The notes under the pieces are model-generated. The model saw only the letters and a program-made list of their open reading frames with translations. It searched no databases and was not told where the DNA came from. Positions 1 to 11,331 of a stretch of DNA of 64,000 nucleotides are shown piece by piece (within the stretch, counting starts at the first letter, position 1; each line of letters starts with the position of its first letter). A program made the position numbers and the translations under genes. The stretch is taken from positions 64,506,512 through 64,570,511 of the forward strand of contig CM022303.1 of NCBI GenBank assembly GCA_011799875.1. The letters run 5' to 3'. Origin of the DNA: Thinopyrum elongatum (taxonomy: Eukaryota; Streptophyta; Magnoliopsida; Poales; Poaceae).

Positions 1-2264
1 CCGTCCTACGACGGTCTTCGCATTTTTGGGTGTCTCTGTTATCCTAGCACCGCCTCCACCACGCCACATAAACTCGCACCACGTTCTATTCCCTGCATCT
101 TTCTTGGCTATCCTCCTAACACCAAAGGTTACCGGTGCTATGATCCTGTCACTCATCGTGTGTACACCTCGAGGCATGTGTATTTTGTCGAGACGGTTTT
201 CCCTTTTTTTCAGGTTCCTCCGGCCTCGGCTCCTGCGACGCCGCCCCCCGCGCCCCCTTCTTGGAGTGCAGCGCGGTCGCGGCCTCCGGTTGTGCCACCA
301 CCCCGGCGCCTTCCGCCGCCGCCCGGGTTCTCGACTCCCTCGCCTGAGGTTGAGTCCGATCGAACCCCTGGGTCTCCGGCTCCCTCGCCTGAGGTTGAGC
401 CTTCCATGGCGGCTACTCCGCCCGCCTCCCCGACCAGCGCCGCCACTACGGCGACGGACTCGACTTCCACCTCGCCCGTCGCCACACCCGCTGGCTCGGC
501 TGCCTGCGCCGACTCGCCGGCCGCTGCCTCCTCGCCCGAGGCCGCCGCTGCAGCGGGTCCCGCGGCCACTGCAGGCGGGCCACCGGCCGGCCGCGCCGGT
601 GCCATCCCGCCCGTCGGCGTGATCACTCGCGCCCGCGCCGGTATGCTTCGGCCGAGCACCCGCTACTCCTCCGACGAGTACGTGTGTGCTGCCTCGACCT
701 CGACGCCGTCACCCATCCCCACCTCCGCTCGCGCTGCCCTTCGGGATCCCCACTGGCTAGCTGCGATGCAGGAGGAGTTCGACGCCTTGCAGCGCAACCG
801 CACGTGGAATCTTGTTCCGCGACCCCCTCGTGCCAACATCATCTCTGGCAAGTGGGTGTTTCGCCACAAGACTCGCCCGGACGGTTCTCTCGAGCGCTAC
901 AAGGCTCGGTGGGTGGTTCGCGGCTTTCGGCAGCGTGTGGGGGTGTGGACTTCACCGACACCTTCGCCCCGGTTGTTAAACCGGGCACGATCCTCACGGT
1001 TCTTCAGTTGGCGGTCTCACGCGCATGGCCTGTGCACCAGCTGGACGTCTCCAACGCCTTCTTGCATAGTCATCTTGACGAGCAGGTGTTCTGTGAGCAG
1101 CCCACTGGTTTCATCGACGCTGCACATCCGGACTTCGTGTGCTTGCTCTCCCGTTCTCTTTACGGGTTGAAGCAGGCGCCCAAGGCTTGGTACCAGCGTA
1201 TCGCGGCCTTTCTGCAGTCTCTGGGGTTTCAGTCCACTCGCTCCGATGCTTCACTCTTTGTGTATCATCAGGGCGCCGACACTGCATATTTGCTGCTCTA
1301 CGTCGACGACATCATACTCACGGCGTCCTCCCCCGAGCTCCTTCAGCGAGTGACGGCTCGTCTTCGTGACGAGTTCGCCCTCAAGGACTTGGGGCCTCTG
1401 CACTACTTCCTCGGTGTCGAGGTGGTCCGTCGGGCCGACGGCTTCTTTCTGCATCAGCAGAAGTATGCTCATGAGCTTCTGGAGTGTGCCGGTATGCTTA
1501 ACTGCAAGCCGGCGTCCACCCCCGTCGACACGAAGGCGAAGGTTTCTGCCTTGGAGGGGTCTCTCGCGTCCGATGCAGCGTTCTATCGCTCCATTGTTGG
1601 TGCTTTACAGTACCTGACGCTGACTCGCCCCGACCTGCAGTATGCTGTTCAGCAGGTGTGTCTCCACATGCACGCCCCGTGTGACTCTCATTGGACCTTG
1701 GTGAAGCGTATTCTTCGTTACATACGCGGCACCATGTCCATGGGACTCACTCTGACGGCCTCCGCCTCCCTCGACCTCGTTGCCTACTCGGATGCTGATT
1801 GGGCCGGCTGCCCCGACACTCGGCGTTCCACATCTGGCTACTGCGTCTACCTTGGGCCCTCGTTGATCTCTTGGTCATCGAAGCGGCAGCCCACGGTCTC
1901 CCGCTCCAGCGCCGAGGCAGAGTATCGAGCCATGGCTAACGCCGTGGCTGAGTGCTCTTGGCTTCGTCAGCTTCTTCAGGAGTTGCTTTGTGAGGTTCAC
2001 AAAGCCACTCTCGTCTACTGCGATAATGTCAGCGCGGTCTACCTCTCCGCCAACCCGGTGCACCATCGACGTACGAAGCATATTGAGCTCGATATTCACT
2101 TTGTGCGTGAGCAGGTTGCCCTTGGCCGTGTTCGGGTTCTCCACGTTCCGACGTCACAGCAGTTTGCTGACGTGATGACTAAGGGATTGCCAACTCCCGT
2201 CTTCGAGGAGTTTCGGTCCAGTCTCTGTGTCTCCGGCGACGCTTCGACTGCGGGGGGGTGTTGA
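1..2264 (+). pseudogene. copia pol: integrase tail, reverse transcriptase, RNase H (frameshifted)
   Basis: Reading starts in frame 1 with the integrase C-terminal segment (GCLCYPSTAS, FLGYPPNTKGYRCYDP). A Pro/Ala/Ser-rich linker follows to about 650, then the start of reverse transcriptase (WNLVPRPP, GKWVFRHKTRPDGSLERYKA). Around 935-950 the frame changes to frame 3. The change is consistent with an extra GT/TG dinucleotide in a GTGTGGGGGTGTGG run. Reverse transcriptase then continues through LDVSNAFLH and the catalytic YVDD at 1299-1310. RNase H follows with YSDADWAGCPDTRRSTSGY and SRSSAEAEYRAM. The stop codon falls within the first six bases of the LTR. Plant copia pol normally makes one polyprotein that copies element RNA into DNA in cytoplasmic particles; this copy cannot. 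Confidence 0.92.
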
Positions 2265-2352
2265 GTATATATTTGTGTTGCATATGTATTGGTTGTACCT
2301 ATATATGTGCACCAGCACCCCTATCAATTGTATTGTCAATAGTTCCTCAACA
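2259..2352 (+). repeat. probable 94-bp copia 3' LTR
   Basis: A G-rich polypurine tract (GGGGGGG) directly precedes TGTTGAG, and the segment ends in the exact inverse CTCAACA, giving perfect 7-bp terminal inverted repeats of the TG...CA type. A TATA-like TATATAT lies at about 2300. The next base already belongs to LINE ORF1 coding sequence. An LTR of 94 bp is extremely short for copia. The alternative is a truncated LTR whose end matches by chance; the 5' LTR outside the window would settle this. Confidence 0.6.
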
Positions 2353-2625
2353 CTCAGAAAGCTCAAAGACCTGGAAATACCTAAATGTACTAGAAACTCC
2401 AACTCCTTTTCTGCATTCAATGATGATGCTTTATTACTGAAAGCAAAAAAAGCTGGTTTAAATTTAGGCAATGACGATGATAGTATTTCTCAAAATATTC
2501 AAGCCATTAGGCTGGTGGAGGATGGCAGGCTATCTGCATTTAAAGACTCCCACCCAGAATGTTTCGTCCCTGCTAATCTTGATATCAGTGTAGACAAATT
2601 TAATAACGCCCTTATGAGAATGTAG
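2353..2625 (+). pseudogene. LINE ORF1 C-terminal fragment
   Basis: This open segment in frame 1 ends with a stop at about 2623. It shows a polar, Lys/Asp-rich C-terminus (LRKLKDLEIPKCTRNSNSFS, then NLGNDDDSISQNIQAIRLVE). That composition and its position just before an endonuclease ORF fit the tail of plant L1-type ORF1, the nucleic-acid-binding protein. The N-terminal part with the zinc knuckle is missing, cut off by the copia insertion. The assignment rests mainly on position. Confidence 0.65.
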
Positions 2626-2726
2626 AATCAGTGTGTGCTCACAGTAGTGAACACCCTGGAGATATCCCTACTTGGGCTGAGGTAGTCTCAGGTAGAAAAA
2701 TAGCTGTAGAAAACTGGACTTTAATA

Positions 2727-3779
2727 ATGGTAGTAGGACTATTCTGGAATGTTAGAGGGCTTAATAAGCCTGAGAAACTTAAGGCAATGGGTAAACTCAT
2801 TAGAGACACCCATGCCGACTTGATTGGTTTTTCTGAGACTAAGAAAGACTCTTTTAGTAATTTACAAATTGCTAGTATTGATCCACAAGAGGTTTTCTCT
2901 TGGCACTGGCTGCCAGCTATTGGCACAGCTGGAGGCATTTTGGTTGGGGTAAACAAGGAAGAATTTGAGATTACTTCTATTGACATATTAGAGTTTTCTG
3001 TTGCTTGTCTGATTAAAGACAAGAGAAATAGGATTGAGTGGAGGTTTATTGCTATGTATGGATCAGCATATGACAACTTCAAGTTGGACTTTATTAATGA
3101 ACTGCACAATATCTTGGATGCCTGGTTGGGACCCACCATAATTGGAGGTGACTTCAATCTGGTTAGGAGTAGTGAAGAGAAGAATACAGGGATTGTTAAT
3201 TTTCATTGGGTGACCCTTTTTAATGACTGGGTCAATATATGGGTTGATAGAGTTGAAAAACTCTGGTAGGAAGTTTACTTGGGCCAACGACCAGGATAAT
3301 CTGGTGATGGCTAATATTGATAAAGTTTTTATTTCCACATGTTGGGAAAGTATATTCCCTGCTGTCCAACTCAAAGCCCTCCCTAGGGTGGGTAGTGATC
3401 ATACTCCCCTAGTTTTTGATACAGGTGCTATCCAGCCACTAAAGAACAAACAGTTCAGATTTGAGAAATGGTGGTTGGAGGTGGAAGGCTTTGAGCATAT
3501 GGTTAAGAAATGTTGGAATGCTCCTTGCTTTATCAAGGACCCATTAGATAGATGGCAATTCAAGATCAAGTTACTTAGGAGAATATGTAAAGGGTGGAAT
3601 GCCAATTATGAGGCTGCCCAAAATAGGAACAAACAACAGTTAGTTGCTGAGTATGATTTATTAGACATTGAGTCTGAGACTAAGGTGCCTTCCCACACCT
3701 TCCAAAGTTAGGATGGACAAAATTGCTCTAGACCTCCAAAATATCTGGAGGCTAGAGGAAATTAAATCCAGGCAGAGAC
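2727..3779 (+). pseudogene. LINE ORF2, endonuclease domain (frameshifted)
   Basis: The frame starts with MVVGLFWNVRGLNKPEKL, the typical opening of the apurinic-type endonuclease that nicks target DNA for LINE insertion. Further motifs are LIGFSETKK (catalytic Glu), IGGDFNLVRSSEEK (Asp/Asn pair) and, after a frame change, RKFTWAND and VGSDHTPLVF (the terminal SDH motif). The frame moves from 3 to 1 at about 3238-3242. A stop after TFQS at about 3711 precedes a short stretch reaching the solo LTR insertion. ORF2 resumes at 5366 with the next residues expected of the family. Confidence 0.88.
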
Positions 3780-5365
3780 TGCTACTTCTTGAGCTTGCGT
3801 TGGTTTTTCCCTTGAAGAGGAAAGGGTGATGCAGCACAGTAGAGGTAAGTATTTCCCTCAGTTAAGAACCAAGGTATCAATCTAGTAGGAGAAACGCGCA
3901 AGTCCCCAATAGATGCACCTGCACAAACAATCAAACACTTGCACACAACGCGATAAAGGTGTTGTCAATCCCTTCATGGTCACTTGCAAAGGTGAGATCT
4001 GATAGAGATAGATAAAACTAAATAAAAGATAGCTAAATAATTTTGGGTTTTTTGGTTTATAGATCTGAAAATAAAAGATTGCAAGATAGTAGATCGGAAA
4101 CAAGTATGATGGAAAATAGACCCGGGGGCCACAGGTTTCACTAGAGACTTCTCTCTTGAAGGCAAATAATACGGTGGGTGAACAAATTACTGTCGAGCAA
4201 TTGATAGAAAAGCGCAAAGTTATGACGATATCCAAGGCAATGATTATGTAATATAGGCATCACGTCCGTGTCAAGTAGACCGACTCTTGCCTGCATCTAC
4301 TACTATTACTCCACACATCGACCGCTATCCAGCATGCATCTAGAGTATTAAGTTCATAAAGAACGAAGTAACGCCTTAAGTAAGATGACATGATGTAGAA
4401 GAATAAACTCAAGCAATATGATGTAAACCCCATCTTTTTATCCTTGATGCCAACAATTCAATACGTGTCTCACTACCCCTACTTTGTCACTGGGTGAAAT
4501 CACGCAAGATTGAACCCAAAGCTAAGCACCTCTCCCATTGCAAGAAAAACCAATCTAGTTGGCCAAACCAAACCAATAATTTGAAGAGAAAAACAAAGAT
4601 ATCAAATCATGCATATAAGAATTCAGAGAAGATTCAAATAATATTCATAGATAAGCTGATCATAAATCCGCAATTCATCGGATCTCGACAAACACACCGC
4701 AAAAGAAGATTACATCGGATAGATCTCCAAGAACATCGAGGAGAACATGGTATTGAGAATCAAAGAGAGAGAAGAAGCCATCTAGCTACTAGCTATGGAC
4801 CCCTAGGTCTGAGGTAAACTACTCACGCTTTATCGGAAGGGCAATAGGGTTGATGTAGATGCCCTCCGTGATCGAATCCCCCTCCGGCAGGGTGCCGGAA
4901 AAGGCCCCAACATGGGATCTCAGGGGAAAAGAAGGTTGTGATGGTGGAAAAGTATTTTCGTGGATGCCTCTGAGGGTTTTGGAATATATGTGAATATATA
5001 GGACGAAGAGCTAGGTCAGGGGATCCCCGAGGGGGCCACAAGGTAGGGGGTGCCCCCCCTAGGGTGCGCCCTCCACCCTTGCCGCCACCTCGTGGCTCTT
5101 CTGGCTTGGACTCCAAGTCCCTTGGGTGTCTTCGGGTCCAAGAAAAATCATCGTGAAGTTTTATTCCGTTTGGACTCCGTTTGGCATTCCTTTTCCGCGA
5201 AGCTCAAAAACAAGGAAAAAAACAGAAACTAGCACTGGGCTCTAGGTTAATAAGTTAGTCCCAAAAATAATATAAAATAGCATAATAATGCATATAAAAC
5301 ACCCAAAACAGATAATATAATAGCATGGAACAATCAAAAATTATAGATACGTTGGAGACGTATCA
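3780..5365 (-). mobile_element. solo LTR, 1586 bp, inside LINE ORF2
   Basis: Read on the minus strand it begins TGATACGTCTCCAACG and ends CAAGAAGTAGCA, a TG...CA structure. It is flanked by GAGAC (3775-3779) and GAGAT (5366-5370), a 5-bp TSD with one difference. The LINE reading continues across it once it is removed. It has no coding capacity. I recognise the sequence as a very common Triticeae LTR type but cannot name the family with confidence. One LTR without internal domain is the expected product of recombination between the two LTRs of a full element. Confidence 0.85.
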
Positions 5366-6929
5366 GAGATCCAGAGAGAGAAATATATTAGAAGGGGGGA
5401 GAAATACTACCTACTTCCATGCTTTAGCTAATCAAAGGAGGAAGAAGCAAATTGATATGCTGACTGGACCAGTGGGACCTATTGAAGATACTGATCGGAT
5501 TATCAAGATTGATGTAGATTACTACAAGCAATTATTTGGTAGAGAAGAGACTTTAGATATTTTCCTTGATGATAATTTTTGGGATCCCTCTGAGAAAGTT
5601 TCCAATGAGCATAATAGGAAGCTGGAAGCTGACATTACTGAGGAAGATGTTAAAAAGGCAGTTTTTGGGTCTTATGTAGAAGGGGCCCCTGGCCCTGATG
5701 GTTTCCCTTTCCTCTTCTACCAACATTTTTGGTCTACTATTAAGGATGACCTTATGTTGATGGTAGATGCCTGGAATAATGATTCACTAGATCTATATAG
5801 ACTGAACTTTTCTTTATTGACCTTAATCCCAAAAGAACCTGATGTAAATACTATTCAAAAATTCAGGCCAATTGCTCTGTCCAATTGCAGCTTTAATTTT
5901 TTTTGCTAAATGTGTTGCTAACCAGCTGGGGGATATTGGGGATGAGATCATCTCTCAGAACCAAACTGCCTTTATTAAAGGTAGGTTTATTGTGGAGAGT
6001 GTGGTAACAGCTCATGAAATTATTCATGATGATGTAATCAATAAAAAAGATGGTTTTGTCTTTAAGTTGGACTATGAGAAAGCTTATGATAGAATTAGTA
6101 AAGAGTTCCTGATAAAAGTCATGTATCAGAGGGGATTTAGCCCTAAATGGATGAATAAAATTAAATCCATTCTTTATAAAGGTTCTGTAGGTGTTAGAAT
6201 TAATGATTGTAATAGTGATTTTTTTAGACTTATAAAGGGGTGAGACAAGGTGATCCTGCCTCCCCTTTGCTTTTCAATCTGGTAGCTGATGTTTTTAGCA
6301 GAATGCTTAATAAAGCTGCTAAAAACAAAATGTTGACAGGGTTGATGCCTAATATTTTCCCTCAAGGAGTGACCAGCCTGAAGTATGCAGATGATACTCT
6401 TCTATTTTTGGAAAACAACTTGGAATCTGCAAAGAACATAAAATGGCTGCTCTCTTGTTTTGAACAAATGTCTGGTCTTAGAATCAATTTTCATAAGTGT
6501 GATCTTGTTCCTATCAATGTCAAGGAGGAAGAGGCCCAGAAGGTGGCACAAGCCCTATCTTGTGCCCTGGGAACTTTTCCATTGAAATATCTTGGTTTTC
6601 CTCTCCATCACTCCAAGCTCAGTAGAGAGGACCTGCAGCCTGTGGTGGACAATGTTCTGAAAAGAGCTGCTGGATGGAGAGGAAGGCTATTAGGTTATGA
6701 GAAGAAACTGGTGTTGTTCCAATCTTGTTTAGCTAGTATTCCCACATACTTGATGAGTATCATCAAATTCCCCAAGTGGGCTATTAATTTGATCAACTCA
6801 CAGATGGCCCACTATTTCTGGGACAACTATGAAGGTCACCACAAGTATCATCTAGCTAATTGGGGGCTGCTGACCCAGGAAAAACAATATGGTGGCCTGG
6901 GGATACCTAACATTGCTGATATGAATTTA
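5366..6929 (+). pseudogene. LINE ORF2, reverse transcriptase domain (frameshifted)
   Basis: It resumes with RSRERNILEGGRNTTYFHAL and continues into reverse transcriptase: GAPGPDGFPFLFYQHFW, LIPKEPDVNTIQKFRPIALS, FKLDYEKAYDRI, GVRQGDPASPLLFNLV and the catalytic YADD at 6384-6395. A frameshift occurs at about 5890 (a run of T), and another around 6238 returns to the original frame. The thumb-like region (LRINFHK, LKYLGFPLHH) and the WGLLTQEKQYGGLGIPNI motif follow. The MITE begins right after ADMNL. The enzyme would copy LINE RNA at the nicked target; this copy is broken. Confidence 0.92.
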
Positions 6930-7245
6930 GGAACGGGATCCTCTAACATTAAGAAGAAAAGTTAGAGAAGCTATAATATCCTAACTTTCCTTCTTTCAGT
7001 CCATATGGTTAAGGCTAAAATGTTTTAAATTAACTTGCAAATTACAAATTTAATGTGTACATTCATAATCATCACATAGAAACAATTTGATGGTGAAATA
7101 AAATTAATTATAAATTATTTATATCTATAGTAAATATCAATAGTAAATAATCTGCTAAATGTGTCTAACATTCCTTCTTCATTTTACACTAGGATTGCAC
7201 TGTAGCACCGTGACATTGCTTCTCTAAGTTAGAGGATCCGGCTCC
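6930..7245. mobile_element. Mutator-type MITE, 316 bp
   Basis: The ends are GGAACGGGATCCTCTAAC and, inverted, GGAGCCGGATCCTCTAAC (16 of 18 match). Nearby inner copies of TTAGAGAAGC occur at both ends. It is flanked by an exact 9-bp duplication, ATGAATTTA (6921-6929 and 7246-7254), the TSD length typical of Mutator-like elements. The interior is very AT-rich and non-coding, so it depends on a transposase made elsewhere. It interrupts the LINE ORF2 codons for MNL, and removing it restores the LINE. Confidence 0.9.
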
Positions 7246-8292
7246 ATGAATTTAAGCCTTCTAGCTTCTTGGGTCTATAAATACTATAAGGGAGATCAAA
7301 AGATGTGGAAGCAGATTATTGATTCCAAGTACAGAACCAATAATCCCAACATCTTCTCCTGCCCTAATAATAACTCCTCTCCTTTCTGGAAAGGTGTCCT
7401 CTGGGCAGCTAAAGCAGCCAAAATGGGCTTCCAGTGGAAAGTGGGCAATGGAAAGAGAGTTAAGTTTTGGGAACACCACTGGTTTGGGTCTTGCAGCTTA
7501 GCAATTAAATTTTGGGAGCTATATAGTATTGATAATGATCATAATCTTCCTATTGCTGAACTGTGGGATGGGGTTGATCTTAAGATCACCTTTAGGAGGT
7601 GTGTGGACAGTAGGCTGCTACATATCTGGTTTGATTTACTTAGTATTGCACAATCTATCACTTTAAATGATGAGGAAGATGCTTTAATTTGGAAATTAGA
7701 GTCGAATGGTAAATATTCTGTTAGATCTATGTATGCTATGATTAATTTTAGGGGCATTAGCCCTGTGTATATCCCTGATATCTGGCAAGTTCATGTTCCT
7801 CCCAACATTCATATTTTCTTGTGGCTGTTAGCTCACAATAAATTGTTGGTTACAGGAAATCTGATTAAAAGACAACATTTAAATGATCTTACTTGCTTGT
7901 TTTGCTGTGAATATGAAACAACTAACCATTTGTTCTTTGAGTGTGATGTTGCTATTGAGATTTGGAGAGTTATTCATTCCATCTCTGGGTGTATTCCCCT
8001 CCCCACTTTAGATAATGTGGTATGCATGTGGGGGAAACACAAATCATTGCAAGCTGAGAATTTGGTTACCTCAGCTACTCTCTGGGCTATCTGGAGATGT
8101 AGAAATGATATGTGTTTTAATAATACAACCTGGATGGGAGTGCAGGTGATTCTGAAAAGGATAGCAGGTTTCTGCAATCTCTGGAAGATCCTGTGCAAGG
8201 AAGGCTCAAGAGAGCATGTGGAGAGGATCGTAGCAGCTATCTGGGAGGCTGCAAGAAGACCACCTCTGTTGCTCTGGCCAGAGCCAGGCTGA
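7246..8292 (+). pseudogene. LINE ORF2 C-terminal region with zinc-binding motif
   Basis: This is a single open stretch of about 348 residues. It carries the conserved C-terminal block of plant L1-type ORF2: FWKGVLWAAKAAKMGFQW, VKFWEHHWFG, WKLESNGKYSVRSMYAM, and a CLFC...H...C zinc-knuckle signature (zf-RVT) at about 7894-7945, followed by WAIWRCRNDMCFN. Its stop at about 8290 is probably the native ORF2 end. About 125 bases of 3'UTR follow before the next insertion. No new start codon needs to be invoked; the leading Met codon is part of the MITE's duplicated target. Confidence 0.9.
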
Positions 8293-9903
8293 GGAAGAGA
8301 GAACTCTGGCTACAATACTCCTTGAAGAAGGTGGGAGGATGGATGGGAGTAGACAACATGGTGATCCTGGAGGGATGAGCATCTAGCGCCCCCTATTGGT
8401 GCTGTTGAGCCATTAGTCTGTGACGACCCCGGCTTAATCGTGCACTAATCATACACGCAAATGCGCACGATCAAGCCTAAGGACTCACTTGAAGATATCA
8501 CAACACAACTCTAAAACATAAAATAAAGTCATACAAGCTTAATATTACAAGCCAGGGCCTCGAGGGCTCGAATACATAGCTCGATGGCATACAAGCGTCA
8601 GCGGAAGCATTAGATATCTGGGTACAGATATATTACATAGAGAGAATTAGGCCTTCACAGAGGCGGGGTAAAATAAAATACTACGATCGAAAGGCGTAGG
8701 CCTCCTGCCCTGGACCCTCCGATCCTACTCCTGGTCGTCGAACGGCTCCTCGTAGTAGTAGTACTCGCCAGGCGGGTAGTAGTACTGGTCGTCGGCTGGG
8801 GCTTCTGGCTCAGGGGCTCCGTCGTCTGGTGGCATCAAATGGAATATGGGGGAAAAAGAAAATAAAGCAAACGTGAGTACTCATCCGAAGTACTCAGCAA
8901 GCAAGGATCTACACTACATATGCATCATTGTCAAAGGAATGGCTGTATATGTGGACTGGGCTGCAGAAATGCCAGAATAGAGGGGGAAAGCCTAGTCCTA
9001 TCGAAGACTAGCATCTTCAACAATCTTCAGCAGTCTTTCAGCATGAGGAGAGAGCAGATTACATAAGTAAAGTAGTAGTAGTAGTATCATCAACCTCGAC
9101 CTGAGATCCTTTCTCGACTCCCTGCGAGAAAGCAATCCCAGAGCCGTACTATCCATTTCTCATCACATGTTCTAGTTGTACCGATCGGGATACAACTCCG
9201 AGTGTCCGTTACCGTAGGACAGGCTATCGATAGAAGTTTCTTCCCTGCAGGGGTGCACCAACTTACCCACCACGCTCGCTTAACTCCGGCCGGACACACT
9301 TTTCTGGGTCATGCCCGGCCTCGGCTAAGCAACACGCCGCAACCCGACCAAATACCTAACAGAGAGGTCAGCACGCCGGACTAACCTATGCCCCCTGGGG
9401 TCTTGGGCCATCGCCCCGGGAACTCCTGCACGTTACGTGCACCGCCGGTGAGCAGACCTAGCAACCCCTTATACAAGCGCGGTTGCGTTCCCAGTCCAAC
9501 CCAGCGTGTGCCGCATCAGTCGCTGACGTCCATTAAGCTTCGGCTGAAGTATACGACGCAGAACGCCCATACTATGCCCACGTGATGGTTAGTGCTATCG
9601 GGCCAGAGGCCCCTCGGATCAAATATCCAAACCGTAGTGGATTAGGAGCGCGCGGAAACGAGCAGAGACTCACGATCGATGTGACCCCGTCGCCCCGTCT
9701 CGAGGACTTGCGGCAAGGGCTAAGAATGCCCGGCCACGCCTCGTAGTTATCTCGCGGGCACCATCCAGGTCAACCCGACTCCACATCACTTCGCAATAAG
9801 CTCACGCGGGTACCCCTCAGGGCCGACCCGTCTTTAGTATCGTGGTTCATAGTCAAGTCATAATATCCAAGGTAACTGTGTGTCTGACACCGAAGGGAAC
9901 CAT

Positions 9904-10106
9904 GAGGAATCACCCTCGATGGAGTTCCCGCTCGATGTTATCATCAAGGTGAACGAAGGAGGAATCACCCTCGAGGTCCACACTTGAGAGGTTGCGCGAC
10001 GATGTCGTTACCGGGGGTGGTGTAGGAGGAATCACCCTCGCTTACCACGACCGAGTAACTAACCTACAAGGTTAACATCAGAAGTGCTAACGAGGTATCA
10101 CCCTCG
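9904..10106. repeat. four spaced copies of GAGGAATCACCCTCG
   Basis: The 15-mer occurs at 9904-9918, 9959-9973 and 10026-10040, with one changed base at 10092-10106. Spacing is 55, 67 and 66 bases. The motif is itself nearly palindromic (GAGG...CCTC). It lies within the first 4-kb LTR-like element. It could be a relic of short tandem duplication or a repeated protein-binding site; the sequence alone does not say. Confidence 0.75.
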
Positions 10107-11298
10107 GCACTCGACGGTAACCCAGCAGTGTCGGCAACTAAGGGGAAGTGAGGTGCGGTGCCAGGGTCTAGTCTTCAATCCCGATGGTCGGGTCTTCTGA
10201 TGTCCAGCAGGGCAGTCGGGATCAAGTGGGGGTCTCTGTCGTGTCTCTACCCAGCCTATACTAAGCAGTCTAGGATAACCAGTAAGGTAACAAAGCAGGG
10301 TACAATAATCAGGCTATGCGGCAGATATAGGAAAACAGTAGCAGTAACAGTTCTAATGCAAGCATAAGAGAGAAGGTAATAGGCGATATAGGCATGCTCA
10401 AAATGGGGGTGCTTGCCTGTTTGCTCGGGGGCAAGGGCAAGGTCTTCAGGGATGTCGTCGGGGACGTAGTCGTACTCCGGAGCGGCGTCTGTCTCTGGAG
10501 CTACGTTTGCGTCGGGGTCTATCGAGAGAGAAGAGGGGGAAGAAACAGGTAAACATAATGCAAACAAATGCAATACGGTGCGTGCTATGCTACGATGCAG
10601 TGCAGGGGTGCCTAAATATGCATCTAAGTCAATTTAGTTATTTTTAGAATTATTCTGGGATTGAGTTATCGAAGGGTGTGCACTATTCATCTGCCGGATT
10701 CGGGTCCGGAGTTACGAGTTCTTCTATGTAGAGAGTTCCGACATGGCAACAGATAGCATGGATAGATTCGTGGGATTGTTCTGATCAACTTTCATGTATA
10801 AAGTTTTTCCATCCGAGCTACCGTTATTTTTCTATGATTTTCAGAAGTTTTAAATGAATTTTCTGAGATCACTGAAATTTGCTGAAGTCCTCAGGTTTTA
10901 ACAATATTTAGCTGTTTTCCAGAGCTTGTAGCTATTGCTCTATTCATCCTATGGATTAGTGCCCTTTACCAATCTTGATCAATTTTCTGTGATCTACAAG
11001 ATGGTATCATTTTCATCACTGATAGAGTTCATTTGCTTAACCAAACCTTTGCTTGAAAAGTGCCACTCGCTGTTAATTTCAGAAACTGGTTAATTGTCTG
11101 TCCACTAACAGAACTTAGCATTTTGTCATTTTTATAGGAATTTATCCATGCATTATCTAAGTTTGGTCCAATGGAGTAAGTTGGAGCCTGTCATGTGAAC
11201 TATCAGCACAAATTAACTTCAGCTAGGTTAGACTTCGTTTAGATGTTGTTTCGAGGCTATCAATAGGGCTGATCAGTGTGAGTTTACAAAAGCTAGCT

Positions 11299-11331
11299 CA
11301 CGCTACAGTAACTGAATGTTACTGTAGCGTG
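11299..11331. repeat. perfect 14-bp hairpin
   Basis: CACGCTACAGTAAC and its exact inverse GTTACTGTAGCGTG are separated by five bases (TGAAT). It sits at the boundary between an AT-rich part and the GC-rich part of the LTR-like element. It is not followed by a T run, so it does not look like a terminator. Confidence 0.8.

Larger units (their letters stand above)
1..2352 (+). mobile_element. Ty1/copia retrotransposon, 3' part
   Basis: The window opens inside the integrase C-terminal region of a copia polyprotein and runs through reverse transcriptase and RNase H to a short 3' LTR. The 5' LTR, gag, protease and most of integrase lie outside the window. Directly after the LTR the sequence becomes LINE ORF1 coding sequence, so the copia element probably inserted into that LINE. 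The expected 5-bp TSD would be ctcag on the far side, which is not visible. The integrase tail and short LTR resemble the Ale/Retrofit-Hopscotch group of plant copia elements, but the lineage call is tentative. The element is dead because of a frameshift in its pol gene. Confidence 0.9.

Noticed and set aside
210..659. Minus-strand Ala/Gly-rich frame opposite the copia linker
   Set aside because: It is the shadow of the Pro/Ala/Ser-rich spacer in the copia polyprotein.
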